A DNA stretch of 64,000 nt from MPNP01 sp026710155 (GCA_965200885.1 OZ241737.1:992001-1056000); one strand, 5' to 3'. Shown: positions 8,944 through 18,761, counted from the first letter of the stretch. The notes: generated from the sequence alone by a model not told the origin. A program made the numbers and translations.

Positions 8944-9864
8944 ATGGGTTCAATTGTTATAATGTTGATTGCCTTGATAATTGATGCGCTTATTGGTGAT
9001 CCAGAAGATCTATGGAAAAAAATACCCCATCCAGTCGTGCTGATGGGGAATCTAATCAAATACTTTGATCAGGAGTTTAATCACAAATCCGGCAGCAAAA
9101 GGAAGCAGGCAGGTCTCATAGGGATTATAGTCGGTTCAGCAGCATTTTCAATTCTGGGATTAATCCTGGAAATGTTACCATTTATGATCATTGACATGAT
9201 AATTGTTGCCATATTTCTGGCCCAGAAAAGCCTGACAAGTCATGCGGAAGAAGTACTGGAAGCATTGGGCTTAAGTTTGATGGAAGGGCGTCTTGCTGTA
9301 GCCAAGATAGTTGGCAGGGATACGTCCCACCTTAATGAATCAGAAGTGGTGAGAGCAACTGTTGAGAGTACGGCCGAGGGATTTCTTGACGGTGTTTTTG
9401 CTCCGATATTCTGGTATCTCGTCGCCGGATTGCCGGGATTATTGGTTTACAAATTTGTCAACACCGCTGACAGCATGATTGGTTACAGGAATGAACGATA
9501 TGAAGAGTTCGGATGGGCAACAGCAAAATTTGATGATATATTAAACTATGTTCCAGCCAGAATCATTCCTTTCATGGTAGGCATTACCCAATTATCCCTT
9601 TCGCCAATCAAACTTGCTTTTGAAGACGGTTCAAGCCACCGTTCACTTAATGCCGGCTGGCCCGAGGCGGCATTTGCTTCAGTTCTCGGTATAGCACTTT
9701 CCGGTCCAAGGTCATATGATGGTGAATTGCGAGATTATCCTTTCATAAACCAAACTGGTCGTATAGAGCTGATGCCAGAAGATATAAAGGATTGTATTAA
9801 GGTAGCCTGGAAGGGATGGGTTGCGTCTTTTTCTGTCCTGGTTGCTCTTTGGGTAGTATTTTAA
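8944..9864 (+). CDS. cbiB: adenosylcobinamide-phosphate synthase
   Basis: Membrane enzyme (CbiB/CobD family) that attaches the aminopropanol arm to adenosylcobyric acid in cobalamin synthesis. The 306-aa protein starts with IALIIDALIGDPEDLWKKIPHPVVLMG, a family signature, and has several hydrophobic segments. It also has the conserved VGRDTSHLNESEVVRATVES stretch and the later FVNTADSMIGYRNERYEEFG and GWPEAAFASVLGI motifs. It is transcribed away from secE. No other cobalamin genes are visible, so it stands alone here. Confidence 0.93.
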   Translation: MGSIVIMLIALIIDALIGDPEDLWKKIPHPVVLMGNLIKYFDQEFNHKSGSKRKQAGLIGIIVGSAAFSILGLILEMLPFMIIDMIIVAIFLAQKSLTSHAEEVLEALGLSLMEGRLAVAKIVGRDTSHLNESEVVRATVESTAEGFLDGVFAPIFWYLVAGLPGLLVYKFVNTADSMIGYRNERYEEFGWATAKFDDILNYVPARIIPFMVGITQLSLSPIKLAFEDGSSHRSLNAGWPEAAFASVLGIALSGPRSYDGELRDYPFINQTGRIELMPEDIKDCIKVAWKGWVASFSVLVALWVVF

Positions 9865-10056
9865 GAAAAAAAGGAGGTTAACCGATTGCTTTTGTGGACC
9901 GGAAAAATTCAGCGTATTATTCGTTCCAAAAAACTTCAGGAATAATGGGAGGTAATTATAAACACTGTAGTGTATGTGATTTGCAATGGTTATCGCCATG
10001 AGTATGAACAACAGCAATTGACCTTCATCATTGTATGGAAAAAATAATGGGCAATT

Positions 10057-11454
10057 ATGACTGATGCGCGAAATAAAATAACCCAGTTGACCTCAACTGG
10101 AGAGTCTGAAAAACTAGAATTCAAAAAAACAACCGGTGCAAAAAGGGAGGCTGCCAAGACAGTTTGTGCCATGCTCAACAAGAATGGAGGGCAATTGCTT
10201 TTTGGAGTCGCAGATAATGGTCAGGTACTCGGGCAACAAGTAAGCGCAAGTACAATCGAAAAGATAAGTGCAGAAATACAGCAGATAGAACCAAAGGCTT
10301 ATCCTCTGATTGAAAGGATTTAGATCTCAGAAAAAACCGAAGTGATTATGGTGCAGATAAATCATAGTCAATTGGCTCCTTACAGATATCGTGGTGTACC
10401 CTACATACGTGTAGGAAATACAACACAAATCATGTCAAATGATGAGTATACCTGCATGCTTTTCGAACGAATGCATAGCGAACAGCGTTGGGAAAACCAA
10501 CCTGCTGAAGGATGGACAGTTGATGATTTAGACTTTACAGAAATACGAAACACTGTAGCAGAAGCTGTTAGAATCGGTAGATTGAATGAACCCGAAAGAG
10601 GTGATGCTAAAGATTTATTACGTGGATTGGGGTTATTTAGAGACGGTGTACTTTTTCGAGCTGCAGCAGTGTTATTTGGAAAAAAGGAGCGACTCGAATT
10701 TGAGATGCCCCAATGCTTGTTGCGTATTGCACGATTTAAAGGGCTTGATCGGTCAGAGTTTTTGGATAATCGGCAATTCATTGGCAATGCGTTTTCACTT
10801 CTTTCCAGGGCTGTAACCTTTCTCAATGATACATTTCCCATCGCCAGCCGTTTTGAGTCAGGTAAATTGGAACGTATTGATGAACCCCTATATCCACCTT
10901 TGGCAACTAGGGAAGCACTAGCAAATGCGTTTTGTCATCGAGACTACTCGATTGGGGGTAGTTCTGTTGGTCTTGCGGTTTATGATGATCGGTTGGAAGT
11001 GACGTCAACTGGCATACTTCACTTTGGACAGACTCCAGAAGATCTCTTTTTACCACACGAGTCACGGCCTTGGAATCCACTAATTGCACGTACGTTTTAT
11101 ATGCGAGGCATTATAGAGGAATGGGGCAGGGGAACAATTGAACTAGCTAACTTGGCAGTTGCAGCTGGCTTGCCTCACCCTGAGATAGAAGAACATGGAA
11201 ACTGTGTAACTGTCCGCTTTCGAAGGTACAGTAGCGAAATCGCACAAGGACATAAACAAGGATTGACGAATCAGCAAATAAAAATCTTACAACTCCTCAA
11301 ATTCAAAGGTGCTTTACCACTTCGAGAAATTCATGCAACTCTGGGATTAAAGTTAAATAAGAGGGGATTAAGGGAGGATCTAAAGATTCTCAAGATTAAG
11401 GGACTGGTGGAATCAAGTGGAACTGGTAGAGGTTCACGGTGGCAACCACTTTAG
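10057..11454 (+). pseudogene. AlbA_2-type ATP-binding winged-helix regulator, split by an amber codon
   Basis: Two segments in one frame are separated by a single TAG at 10321-10323: an 88-aa N-terminal part (GESEKLEFKKTTGAKREAAK, NKNGGQLLFGVADNG, an AlbA_2/Schlafen-like domain) and a 370-aa remainder starting ATG at 10342. Codons between the stop and that ATG continue the family sequence, so this looks like one nonsense change in a gene of about 465 aa. The second part has PYRYRGVPYIRVGNTT, an ATPase-like region (YPPLATREALANAFCHRDYS, EEWGRGTIELA) and a C-terminal winged helix (IKILQLLKFKGALPLREIHA). Members are usually annotated as ATP-binding proteins or putative transcriptional regulators, with no firm function. 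A repeat array begins 17 bp after the stop. The C-terminal part might still be translated from 10342. Confidence 0.85.
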
Positions 11455-11470
11455 GTGTTTAGCTTTAACA

Positions 11471-11906
11471 ATGGGCTGTCCCATTAACGGTTGAACTGTT
11501 CCATTCCCGCTAATCACCCGTGCGACTGCGGTTAATGGCCTGTGCGATTGATAGCCATCCTGGTGGAATTACGCCTCATTCCGGTCAATTGGCCGTCCCA
11601 TTCCTGCTAATGGGCTGTCCCATTAACGGTTGAACTGTTCCATTCCCGCTAATCACCCGTGCGACTGCGGTTAATGGCCTGTGCGATTGATAGCCATCCT
11701 GGTGGAATTACGCCTCATTCCGGTCAATTGGCCGTCCCATTCCTGCTAATGGGCTGTCCCATTAACGGTTGAACTGTTCCATTCCCGCCAATCACCCGTG
11801 CGGCTGCGGTTAATGGCCTGTGCGATTGATAGCCATCCTGGTGGAATTACGCCTCATTCCGGTCAATTGGCCGTCCCATTCCTGCTAATGGGCTGTCCCA
11901 TTAACG
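11471..11906. repeat. tandem array, 139-bp unit, 3.1 copies
   Basis: Copies start at 11471, 11610 and 11749, with a partial one at 11888. Copies 1 and 2 appear identical and copy 3 has two substitutions. Inside each 139-bp unit a degenerate motif (C[CT]GT[CG]C[CG]ATT on the plus strand, AATGGGACAG-like on the minus strand) recurs at steps of 20, 22, 22, 31, 22 and 22 bp. So the array is built from about 22-bp iteron-like units grouped six at a time. It fills the gap between the AlbA_2-type gene and the Fic relic. The unit is not a multiple of 3, so it is not coding. Confidence 0.97.
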
Positions 11907-12538
11907 TAGGACAGTCCACCTGCCATCCCATTGATAACCAACATGTATTGAAAGAAATTTTTGAACTTGTCCTTTTAAGGGCAAGAAATATTAAAGATCC
12001 ATTTGAAAAGTGTTTTTTTATTCTGGTACATTTATCTTATTTACAGGCTTTTGAGGATGTTAACAAACGTACCTCCCGACTTGCCTGTAATATTCCACTC
12101 ATAAAGCATAATTATTGTGCTCTGAGTTTTACAGATGTCTCCTTGATGGTTATACTAGGGCACTTCTGGTAATTTACGGGAATAACGAAATCGAACCGAT
12201 GCGAGACCTATTTTATTGGGCTTATTCTCGTTCATGTCAACAATTTCGAGTAATGACTGAAACCAAGAATTAATTTGATCCTTACAGAATCAAAACACGT
12301 AACCAAAGGAAGGAGGTAATGGGTGAAATTATTCGTTTAGGATTGCATGGAGTTGAATTGGAGAATTCTCCCGAAAGCATAAAATTCATAAATCCCAAAA
12401 ATTTATGGCCATCACCCTAACCGAACTTGATTATCTACATGAAGGTTCAATAGTAGGATTGGGTGTTTCATTGGAAGAGTTTAATACTTGGCTGGATGCA
12501 GTAAAAGAGAATGGTAACAATATGATCAACCCCCATTA
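11907..12538 (+). pseudogene. decayed Fic-family (AMPylator-like) gene
   Basis: Family blocks are readable in broken frames: LKEIFELVLLRARNIKDPFE, then LQAFEDVNKRTSRLACNIPL (the Fic active-site region, with Phe-Glu-Asp and Asn-Lys-Arg), then a frame change near 12150, then YGNNEIEPMRDLFYWAYSRS, an in-frame TAA near 12271, the segment DPYRIKTRNQRKEVMGEI, another frame change near 12405, and a final ALTEL-like C-terminus (ITLTELDYLHEGSI). The active-site histidine position reads Gln-Ala-Phe where His/Pro-Phe is usual. The order and spacing match Fic proteins with a C-terminal winged-helix region. The repeat array abuts the 5' end, so the start is lost or lay within it. Confidence 0.8.
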
Positions 12539-12639
12539 ATCTCTAAAGACAAATCCTTGGTCCAAGAAAAGCTTAAAAGCTCTATTCCTGATTTTACCTC
12601 GGGAACCATAGCTCATATAACCTAGTTCCATTCCAATTT

Positions 12640-13390
12640 ACCAACATTATTTAATTGATTTATTGAGCAATCTTGGCTGGATACGTGCATTCTCTGACCT
12701 GAACCGCAAATGTATCAAACTGATCTATTCATTGCGACTCTACTCCCATACACCAACTTTCTCAATCATCATTTTCCGGTCAGTTATGCGACTGGCCAAA
12801 CCAGATAGTGTGAAGACAATGCATTGATCTCAATCTGTTCAACCACTTGTCATGCTTTGTTATGTGATGAATCTCAAACCCTCAAACCGGTTGGCGGTTT
12901 TGGTCGGTTCAAGGATCATGTACAGGATTTACAACTTGTGGGTATTCAGGTTGTCCATGACCAGGACAGTCTTTCAGTCGGGGAAGCAGAAATCCGCCAG
13001 GTTGAGATCTTTACATTACGCTATTGTCAATAACCAAGTTAAAAAATGCCAAAACATCTATACCAGACCCATCTAGCCAACATGGTTAATTCCAGTGAAA
13101 TTACAGTGGTGATCATTAACCCGACTGGTATTAAAACATTGTATCGGGAAAAGAAAAATCAGTGGGGAATTCGTGATAATGTGAGAAATCGGAATTGATA
13201 AACTACAGTTTACATCAGCCAGAAAAAGGTCCAAGTATAGGATTAAACCGGCTCCTAACAACTGTCCAAAATTCGTTGCAAATGTTGAGGCACTTTAGGT
13301 ATCAGGTGAATTCTGTATTTTCTCCGGCCTGCCTTTCTTGAACCAGAACGAATACAAACGCCGAATAAGGGCAAGGTTGTTGTTCAAACT
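12640..13390 (-). pseudogene. decayed IS630-type transposase
   Basis: On the minus strand the fragments occur in the right order for an IS630-family DDE transposase: FWFKKGRPEK, then LIPKVPQHLQRILDSC (like the CIPEV...MEDVLD block), then LADFCFPD followed by a stop and KTVLVMDNLNTHK (second catalytic Asp with DNLNTH), then a degenerate equivalent of the HGSWLNMAEIE block, and finally SENARIQPRLL (like DARIKLKRLYP). Many stops and frame changes show it is long dead. Ends are approximate and no terminal inverted repeats were identified. Confidence 0.6.
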
Positions 13391-13541
13391 GAAAAGATAA
13401 ATTAACTGCTCTGAATGTTTCGTTGAGAACAATATAGATTCTGGGTGATGATGTGAAAACGGCTATAGGTCAAGACAATGACCGCCATTTCAATCGTTAT
13501 GGAATACTGGAGGCGATTCCTTATTTTCATTTTTAAGTGGG

Positions 13542-13580
13542 TTTGATGGACGGAAACAATTATCCGTCCAACTTATCAAA
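13542..13580. other. hairpin downstream of the hydrolase gene
   Basis: GGACGGA and TCCGTCC form a perfect 7-bp stem around an 8-nt loop, with an outer TTTGAT/ATCAAA pairing. It lies 73 bp beyond the stop of the minus-strand hydrolase. There is no clear T-run, so a terminator role is only possible. The rest of the gap between the IS630 relic and 13653 shows nothing recognisable. Confidence 0.4.
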
Positions 13581-13653
13581 CACACCGCTTTTGAACGGTG
13601 ATTTATTTACCGCAATTCAACTAATCTGACGGATCAATTGATTAAATACGGAC

Positions 13654-14526
13654 TTACCTATTTAACCATGCACTTAGCGTTTCAAAGAATTCTTTCTCTT
13701 CTGTAATGAAAGGATAGTGTGCCGAGTTTTCGAAAATTTTCAGATCTGCATTGGGTATAAGGGATGCGATACGTTCACTCTGTTCGGCAGGAGTAATAGG
13801 ATCATATCGTCCTCCCAATACGAGGGACGGCGTGGAAACTTTGGAAAGTACCTCAAGCATATTGAAGCCGGCCAATAATGGATTAGCTGCATTCCACGCG
13901 CGATATTCATATATTGTTGAAGCATCAAGAGCTGCACCGATATCCTCATCGTAATCATAAAAATACATTTGTAAAATTTTGTTCCAATTTTCCTGCCATT
14001 CAGCGTTACTGGTCAGGGGGGCGCTGAATATTTTTCCGAAGGCTTGCATTTGCTCATCAGTACCTGAAACAGTGGGTTGATAATCAAACGCGGGAACCGT
14101 TGAGATTAGTATCAGCCCGTCTAGTCGATCCGGATATTTTTCAACAAATTTTTGCCCGATAAATCCTCCATATGAATGGCCCACCAATGTAAATGTTTCA
14201 TGGTTTAATTTGCTCATGAGTACAGCCGCGTCCGATGTAAGTCGATCAAAATTCATTTCATCGTAGTTTGCTGGTTTGGCTGAGCGACCATTACCAAAGT
14301 GATCGTAATAGACCACGGTGTGTGTCTTTGAGAGAGTATCAAAATAAGGCTGCAAATAATCGTGACTTAGCCCGAGCCCTCCATGCATTACGAGGATTGC
14401 AGGTCCATCTCCGATGGATTCGTAGTAGATATCGGCTCCGTTAACTTCGATCATGTCTGCTGTTACTCCACCTGCAGCGAATAATGAGGCAAAGAGCGTT
14501 ACAAGGATTTTGATTCGTTTAAGCAT
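13654..14526 (-). CDS. secreted alpha/beta hydrolase, proline iminopeptidase-like
   Basis: Alpha/beta-fold hydrolase of 290 aa. An N-terminal hydrophobic stretch after Lys-Arg (ILVTLFASLFAAGGVTA) looks like a signal peptide, so the enzyme is probably periplasmic. HGGLGLSHDYL forms the oxyanion region (HGGPG in classic proline iminopeptidases). GHSYGG carries the nucleophile serine, GGRYDPITPAEQ the acid, and NSAHYPF the histidine. The start has a near-perfect AGGAGG at 8-nt spacing. The neighbours are a dead transposase and ubiG, which do not indicate a substrate. Peptidase, esterase or lactonase activity are all possible. Confidence 0.85.
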   Translation of the reverse strand: MLKRIKILVTLFASLFAAGGVTADMIEVNGADIYYESIGDGPAILVMHGGLGLSHDYLQPYFDTLSKTHTVVYYDHFGNGRSAKPANYDEMNFDRLTSDAAVLMSKLNHETFTLVGHSYGGFIGQKFVEKYPDRLDGLILISTVPAFDYQPTVSGTDEQMQAFGKIFSAPLTSNAEWQENWNKILQMYFYDYDEDIGAALDASTIYEYRAWNAANPLLAGFNMLEVLSKVSTPSLVLGGRYDPITPAEQSERIASLIPNADLKIFENSAHYPFITEEKEFFETLSAWLNR

Positions 14527-14891
14527 AAGAACTTCCTCCTAACATCCAAACGTTGTCTATGAAGGCATCTGCAAAAATTAAGGGCCAAGTTCGTAACGTT
14601 CAGGTGTTATATATTAGTAAATTAAAATCGTTGATTATCCAAAGGAATCTATTCAGAACCCTCAAAAATCTAAATATATTTTAGGTTAGAATGGCAGTTA
14701 ATGCAAATTGATACATCAAGCCAAATGCCTGAATGCAGCACTGACATAATAATGTAAATGTTTTCATTTGCTAAAGTTAGAGATGCATTACATTTGATTG
14801 TGATACCTGCATTGGGTTCTTTGGGGCACTTTCAGCACTAGACCATGATAGGTGCCCATTATATCTGTTCATTCATGATTCATTCGCCTGA
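14527..14891. other. intergenic region without recognised features
   Basis: 365 bp of AT-rich DNA between the hydrolase start and the ubiG stop. It should contain the hydrolase promoter and the ubiG terminator, but no clear box, stem-loop with T-run or protein-like frame stood out. Confidence 0.5.
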
Positions 14892-15653
14892 TTAAAGAAC
14901 AACACTTGTAGTGATGTAATTGACATCAAAATCCCTGTCTGAAATTGACCATTCCGAGAAAATGGGGTTGTATACAAATCCTTTCAAATCAACCATATCA
15001 AGCCCTGCATCAACAAGCATCCTCTTCAATTCCTCAGGCTTGACAAATTTACCCCAGTCATGAGTACCAACAGGGAGCATCCGGAGAAAATACTCTGCTC
15101 CAACTATCGCCATCATGAAACTCTTGGTGTTTCTGTTTAGGGTTGAGCAGATAAACATGCCCCCACCTGTTAGGAGTTTGCGACAGGAAAGAAGAAATTC
15201 CTGCGGGTCATGAACATGCTCGATTACCTCCAGGCAAAGCACTACATCGAATTTGACATCAGTTTTGGCAAGTTCCTCGGAAGATGTTTTCTCGTACTTG
15301 ATATCCAGACCAAGTTTTCTGGCATGTTCCTTGGCAACAAGAACATTTTGTTCAGCCACGTCAATTCCATGTACATTTGCTCCCAATCGTGCCATGGGTT
15401 CTGTAAGCAGCCCCCCGCCACAACCGATATCAAGAATGCTTAATCCCTTGAAAGGAAAGGTCTCTGTCAAGTCCCTATCAAATTCCAGCATGATTTGGCC
15501 GTTGATATAATCCAGACGGGTTGGATTCATCTGATGAAGCGGTCTGAATTGGCCCCTGGGATTCCACCATTCATTAGCCAGGGAATTGAATTTCCTGACC
15601 TCAGCTTCATCAACCGATTTCAAAACCGGGGATTCCTGTTTATTGATTTTCAT
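14892..15653 (-). CDS. ubiG: ubiquinone biosynthesis O-methyltransferase
   Basis: SAM-dependent methyltransferase that carries out both O-methylation steps of ubiquinone synthesis. The 253-aa protein has the UbiG N-terminal signature FNSLANEWWNPRGQFRPLHQ and then LDIGCGGGLLTEPMARLG (SAM-binding motif I). It also has VLCLEVIEHV and the C-terminal GTHDWGKFVKPEEL. Start MKINKQE at 15653, with no obvious Shine-Dalgarno. Monocistronic on the minus strand. Confidence 0.96.
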   Translation of the reverse strand: MKINKQESPVLKSVDEAEVRKFNSLANEWWNPRGQFRPLHQMNPTRLDYINGQIMLEFDRDLTETFPFKGLSILDIGCGGGLLTEPMARLGANVHGIDVAEQNVLVAKEHARKLGLDIKYEKTSSEELAKTDVKFDVVLCLEVIEHVHDPQEFLLSCRKLLTGGGMFICSTLNRNTKSFMMAIVGAEYFLRMLPVGTHDWGKFVKPEELKRMLVDAGLDMVDLKGFVYNPIFSEWSISDRDFDVNYITTSVVL

Positions 15654-15788
15654 GTGAACAAATCGTTTTGCATGCCTTAAATTAAAAGTTCGAAATCATT
15701 AAAGTGAATGGTTCAATTCTTTAATATACCATCGGTTAGGTAAATTTCCTTAACAAAATTCATTGGTTGAAAGGGCATCATTCAAGGA

Positions 15789-16529
15789 TTAGACTTGATC
15801 ATCATTTAAGTAATCCTTGACCTGATTCCAGGCATATGTCAGATGCTCCCGCAAACGCTCCTCAGCAGCGTCTGGGTCCCTCATCAGTATTGCCTCATAA
15901 ATCTTACGATGCGCTTCAAAATTGATTTGATTTTTTTCCTTTTGGGATGGCATCATAGACCATCGAGGGGACAACCATGCTATGTAGGACTTATGAATAG
16001 CAGGCAATACTGGATTCTGGGGGATTTGATAAAGTATGGAATGGAATGCCATATCCGTTTGGTAGAATACTTCACTATCCCCAATTGCTTCCTTGTTGGT
16101 TGCCAGGGCTTTCTTCAGGGCAAGGATATCTTCCTTTGCAGCATCTGTCGAGGCTCGACGCACAAGAATTGATTCAACCAATACTCTTGTATCATAAAGG
16201 TATTTAATACTTCCAGGCTCAACCAAAATACGCGAAACAACATCATTGATCGTGTCAAAGGCAGCATCAAAGCCGGATTTACGTACAATTGGACGATATC
16301 GGTGTCGAGCCTCTACCAAACCCTTGTTTGCCAACGCAAGTATGGCTTCCCTGACAACAGTACGACTTACTCCAAGAGATTCAACAATCTTGCGTTCAGT
16401 AGGTAGAGTTTCTCCCTCCTTCAACTGTCCGGAATTGATTAACTCCACAAAATGGCGAATGAGGTCATCCGCAGCCCGACTGGTATTGCTCTTTTCATCT
16501 GTTGAATCTGAATTGGTTGTATTTTTCAT
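15789..16529 (-). CDS. GntR-family regulator, FCD (FadR) subfamily
   Basis: One-component transcription factor of 246 aa. The N-terminal winged helix has LPTERKIVESLGVSRTVVRE and the GLVEARHRYRPIVR wing. The C-terminal all-helical FCD domain has DTRVLVESILVRRA, DMAFHSIL and EAHRKIYEAI with its metal/ligand histidines. FCD regulators typically sense sugar acids or other carboxylates and repress adjacent genes. It is divergent from the sugar-acid cluster starting at 16630, and a partial palindrome resembling FCD operators lies between them, so it most likely controls that cluster. The ligand is not deducible from sequence alone. Confidence 0.92.
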   Translation of the reverse strand: MKNTTNSDSTDEKSNTSRAADDLIRHFVELINSGQLKEGETLPTERKIVESLGVSRTVVREAILALANKGLVEARHRYRPIVRKSGFDAAFDTINDVVSRILVEPGSIKYLYDTRVLVESILVRRASTDAAKEDILALKKALATNKEAIGDSEVFYQTDMAFHSILYQIPQNPVLPAIHKSYIAWLSPRWSMMPSQKEKNQINFEAHRKIYEAILMRDPDAAEERLREHLTYAWNQVKDYLNDDQV

Positions 16530-16563
16530 GGATATTTCTAAGACATAATTACAAATTGAGTAG

Positions 16564-16578
16564 TTTGGTCATACTAAA
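16564..16578. promoter_or_regulatory. candidate FCD-regulator operator
   Basis: TTTGGTCATACTAAA is a palindrome with one mismatch. It has the TGGT-N3-ACCA style half-sites known for FadR/UxuR-type regulators. It lies in the 100-bp divergent region between the regulator and the first enzyme gene. A similar TTGGTC-G-TA site lies at 19653-19667. Confidence 0.5.
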
Positions 16579-16629
16579 AGACACATTTACTGAATTAATC
16601 AATGATATCCACCAAATAAATATAGGCAT

Positions 16630-17718
16630 ATGTCAATTCTTAAACAATTCGAAACAAACCTATTCAGAGTCCCGCTTGCCGAAGTGCTGACTGATGCCAA
16701 GCATGGGGATCATACCCATTTTGAATTGATTACGGTCACCTTGCAATTAAAGGATGGAACGAAAGGAACAGGTTATACCTATACCGGTGGTCGGGGTGGA
16801 CAGGCAATAAAAGCACTGTTGGATCATGATCTTAAGCCCTTTCTTTTAGGACAGGATGCCAATGATGTCGAAGCACTCCATGATAGAATGCAGTGGCATC
16901 TTCATTATGTGGGACGAGGTGGAATAGTATCATTTGCAATTTCTGCAGTTGATATTGCCTTGTGGGACATCAGGTGCAAGAAGGCTGGCCAGCCACTTTG
17001 GAAATTGGCTGGTGGCAATTCTGACCGATGCCGGGCCTATGCCGGTGGGATCGATTTGAATTTTTCCCTGTCAAAGCTTCTTGATTCGATCCGGGGGTAT
17101 ATTGACAGGGGATTCAATGGAGTCAAAATCAAGGTGGGTCAACAAAATCTCGAAGAGGATGTCAACAGGGTCAGGGCCGTTAGGGAGATGATTGGGCCTG
17201 ATGTAGCCTTGATGGTGGATGCCAATTATGCGTTGTGCGAAAGTGGTGCTCTGGCGGCAGCGGAAGCTTTCAAACCTTATAATATCCTTTGGCTTGAAGA
17301 ACCAATCATACCGGATGATTACATGGGATATGGTCGGCTGGCTAAACATTCCGGAGTTCCTTTGGCGATGGGGGAAAACCTGCACACCATTCATGAATTC
17401 GAGTATGCCTTCAGGGACTCAAGACTTAGCTTTATTCAACCTGATGCATCCAATTGTGGAGGGATAACCGGCTGGTTGAGGGTTGCTGAGCGTGCTCGGC
17501 AGAATGATATACCCGTCTGCAGTCACGGAATGCAGGAATTGCATGTGAGCCTGGTATCGGGCCAATCCAATTCCGGCTGGTTGGAAGTCCATTCATTTCC
17601 CATTGACCAATATACAATTTGTCCTTTAAGGCTGGAAAATCATCTTGCAGTAGCACCCAATGTTCCTGGTATCGGGGTGACTTTCGATTGGAACAAGCTT
17701 CACTCCACATTAATTTGA
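16630..17718 (+). CDS. mandelate racemase/muconate lactonizing-family dehydratase
   Basis: Enolase-superfamily enzyme of 362 aa that abstracts a proton alpha to a carboxylate. The capping domain is followed by a barrel with the GVKIKVGQ Lys-x-Lys motif, metal ligands in MVDANYAL, WLEEPI and MGENL, and a histidine region SHGMQELHVS, as in the mandelate racemase subgroup. The overall pattern resembles L-talarate/galactarate and related aldarate dehydratases. It heads an apparent operon with a Zn-dehydrogenase 9 nt downstream and KduD-like SDR, then a TRAP transporter, so a sugar-acid dehydratase role is likely. The exact substrate is not assignable. Confidence 0.88.
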   Translation: MSILKQFETNLFRVPLAEVLTDAKHGDHTHFELITVTLQLKDGTKGTGYTYTGGRGGQAIKALLDHDLKPFLLGQDANDVEALHDRMQWHLHYVGRGGIVSFAISAVDIALWDIRCKKAGQPLWKLAGGNSDRCRAYAGGIDLNFSLSKLLDSIRGYIDRGFNGVKIKVGQQNLEEDVNRVRAVREMIGPDVALMVDANYALCESGALAAAEAFKPYNILWLEEPIIPDDYMGYGRLAKHSGVPLAMGENLHTIHEFEYAFRDSRLSFIQPDASNCGGITGWLRVAERARQNDIPVCSHGMQELHVSLVSGQSNSGWLEVHSFPIDQYTICPLRLENHLAVAPNVPGIGVTFDWNKLHSTLI

Positions 17719-17727
17719 GTAATCCCC

Positions 17728-18759
17728 ATGAATGAAACATATTCAGCTGCCTTCTATCGAGGCAACCGCACCTTCACCATTGAAAAGCGATCAATGTCCA
17801 GTCCAAAACCAGGAGAGGTGTCTATTCGGGTCGATTATTGTGGAATTTGCGGTACAGACATGCATGTATTCCACGGCAATATGGATGAGCGGATAGGTTT
17901 CGAGCGGGTGATCGGTCACGAAATGTCCGGTACTGTCGTTGCCGTATGTAATGATTGCAACAACATGGAACCTGGAAACAAGGTCGTGGTCCGGCCACTT
18001 GACAACTGTGGCGACTGTCCTGCCTGTCATGCTGGATACAGCCATATTTGCCACAAACTCAAATTCCTGGGACTTGATACCCATGGAGCAATGCAGGAAT
18101 TTTGGACGGTACCTGCCCATACGGTACATGTATTGCCAGACAATATTCAAATGGACCGTGCTGCCCTCATAGAACCACTGGCCGTAGCCTGTCATGATGT
18201 AAGATTGTCGGAAATTGACGAGGGAGAAGATGTTCTTGTCATCGGTGGCGGTCCAATTGGGGCATTGGTAGCCCTCATGGCAAGAAATGTTGGTGGCAAG
18301 GTGGTTATTTCCGAAATCAACCCCCATCGTTCAGCCGTTTTGAAAAAACTGGATTTTGACATTGTCAATCCTTCTGAACAGGAACTGGTGACCGAAGTGA
18401 ATAAAAGAACATCAGGAAAAGGTATTGATGTTGTTTTTGAGGTGTCTGGTTCCCAGGCTGGAGTTGATGCCATGACAGCAGTTGCTGCCACTCGGGCACG
18501 ATTGGTATTGGTTGCAATTCATGCCATGAAACCAACAATCGACCTGTTTCAATTTTTCTGGCGGGAGTTGGAATTGATGGGAGTAAGGGTTTATGAGCCA
18601 CAAGATTATGAACAGGCAATTGATATTATTGCCAACGGTAAAGTTGATGTTGATTCGCTGATAACCGATATAAGGTCCTTATCTGAAATCCAGTCGGCAT
18701 TTGAAGATCTTGACCGGAACCCCTCAGCAATGAAAACACTGATAAGTATTGGAAATTAA
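17728..18759 (+). CDS. zinc-dependent alcohol/polyol dehydrogenase
   Basis: Medium-chain dehydrogenase/reductase of 343 aa that oxidises a secondary alcohol with NAD(P)+. Catalytic-zinc residues are in CGICGTDMHVFHG and GHEMSG. The structural-zinc cysteines are in NCGDCPACHAGYSHIC. The cofactor-binding loop is VLVIGGGPIGALVAL. It most resembles L-idonate, sorbitol and threonine dehydrogenase relatives. It lies between a sugar-acid dehydratase and an SDR with 9- and 2-nt gaps, so the three are probably co-translated and act on successive sugar-acid intermediates. Confidence 0.92.
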   Translation: MNETYSAAFYRGNRTFTIEKRSMSSPKPGEVSIRVDYCGICGTDMHVFHGNMDERIGFERVIGHEMSGTVVAVCNDCNNMEPGNKVVVRPLDNCGDCPACHAGYSHICHKLKFLGLDTHGAMQEFWTVPAHTVHVLPDNIQMDRAALIEPLAVACHDVRLSEIDEGEDVLVIGGGPIGALVALMARNVGGKVVISEINPHRSAVLKKLDFDIVNPSEQELVTEVNKRTSGKGIDVVFEVSGSQAGVDAMTAVAATRARLVLVAIHAMKPTIDLFQFFWRELELMGVRVYEPQDYEQAIDIIANGKVDVDSLITDIRSLSEIQSAFEDLDRNPSAMKTLISIGN

Positions 18760-18761
18760 AC

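Noticed and set aside
10057..11454. TAG recoding (alternative genetic code) to explain the amber codon
   Set aside because: Many intact genes in the window end with TAG, for example cobinamide-pathway neighbours aside, the TRAP binding protein and hisIE, so TAG is a normal stop.
11471..11906. Repeats encoding a repetitive protein
   Set aside because: The 139-bp unit is not a multiple of three and every frame is interrupted; the frame running into the Fic relic from 11798 is accidental.
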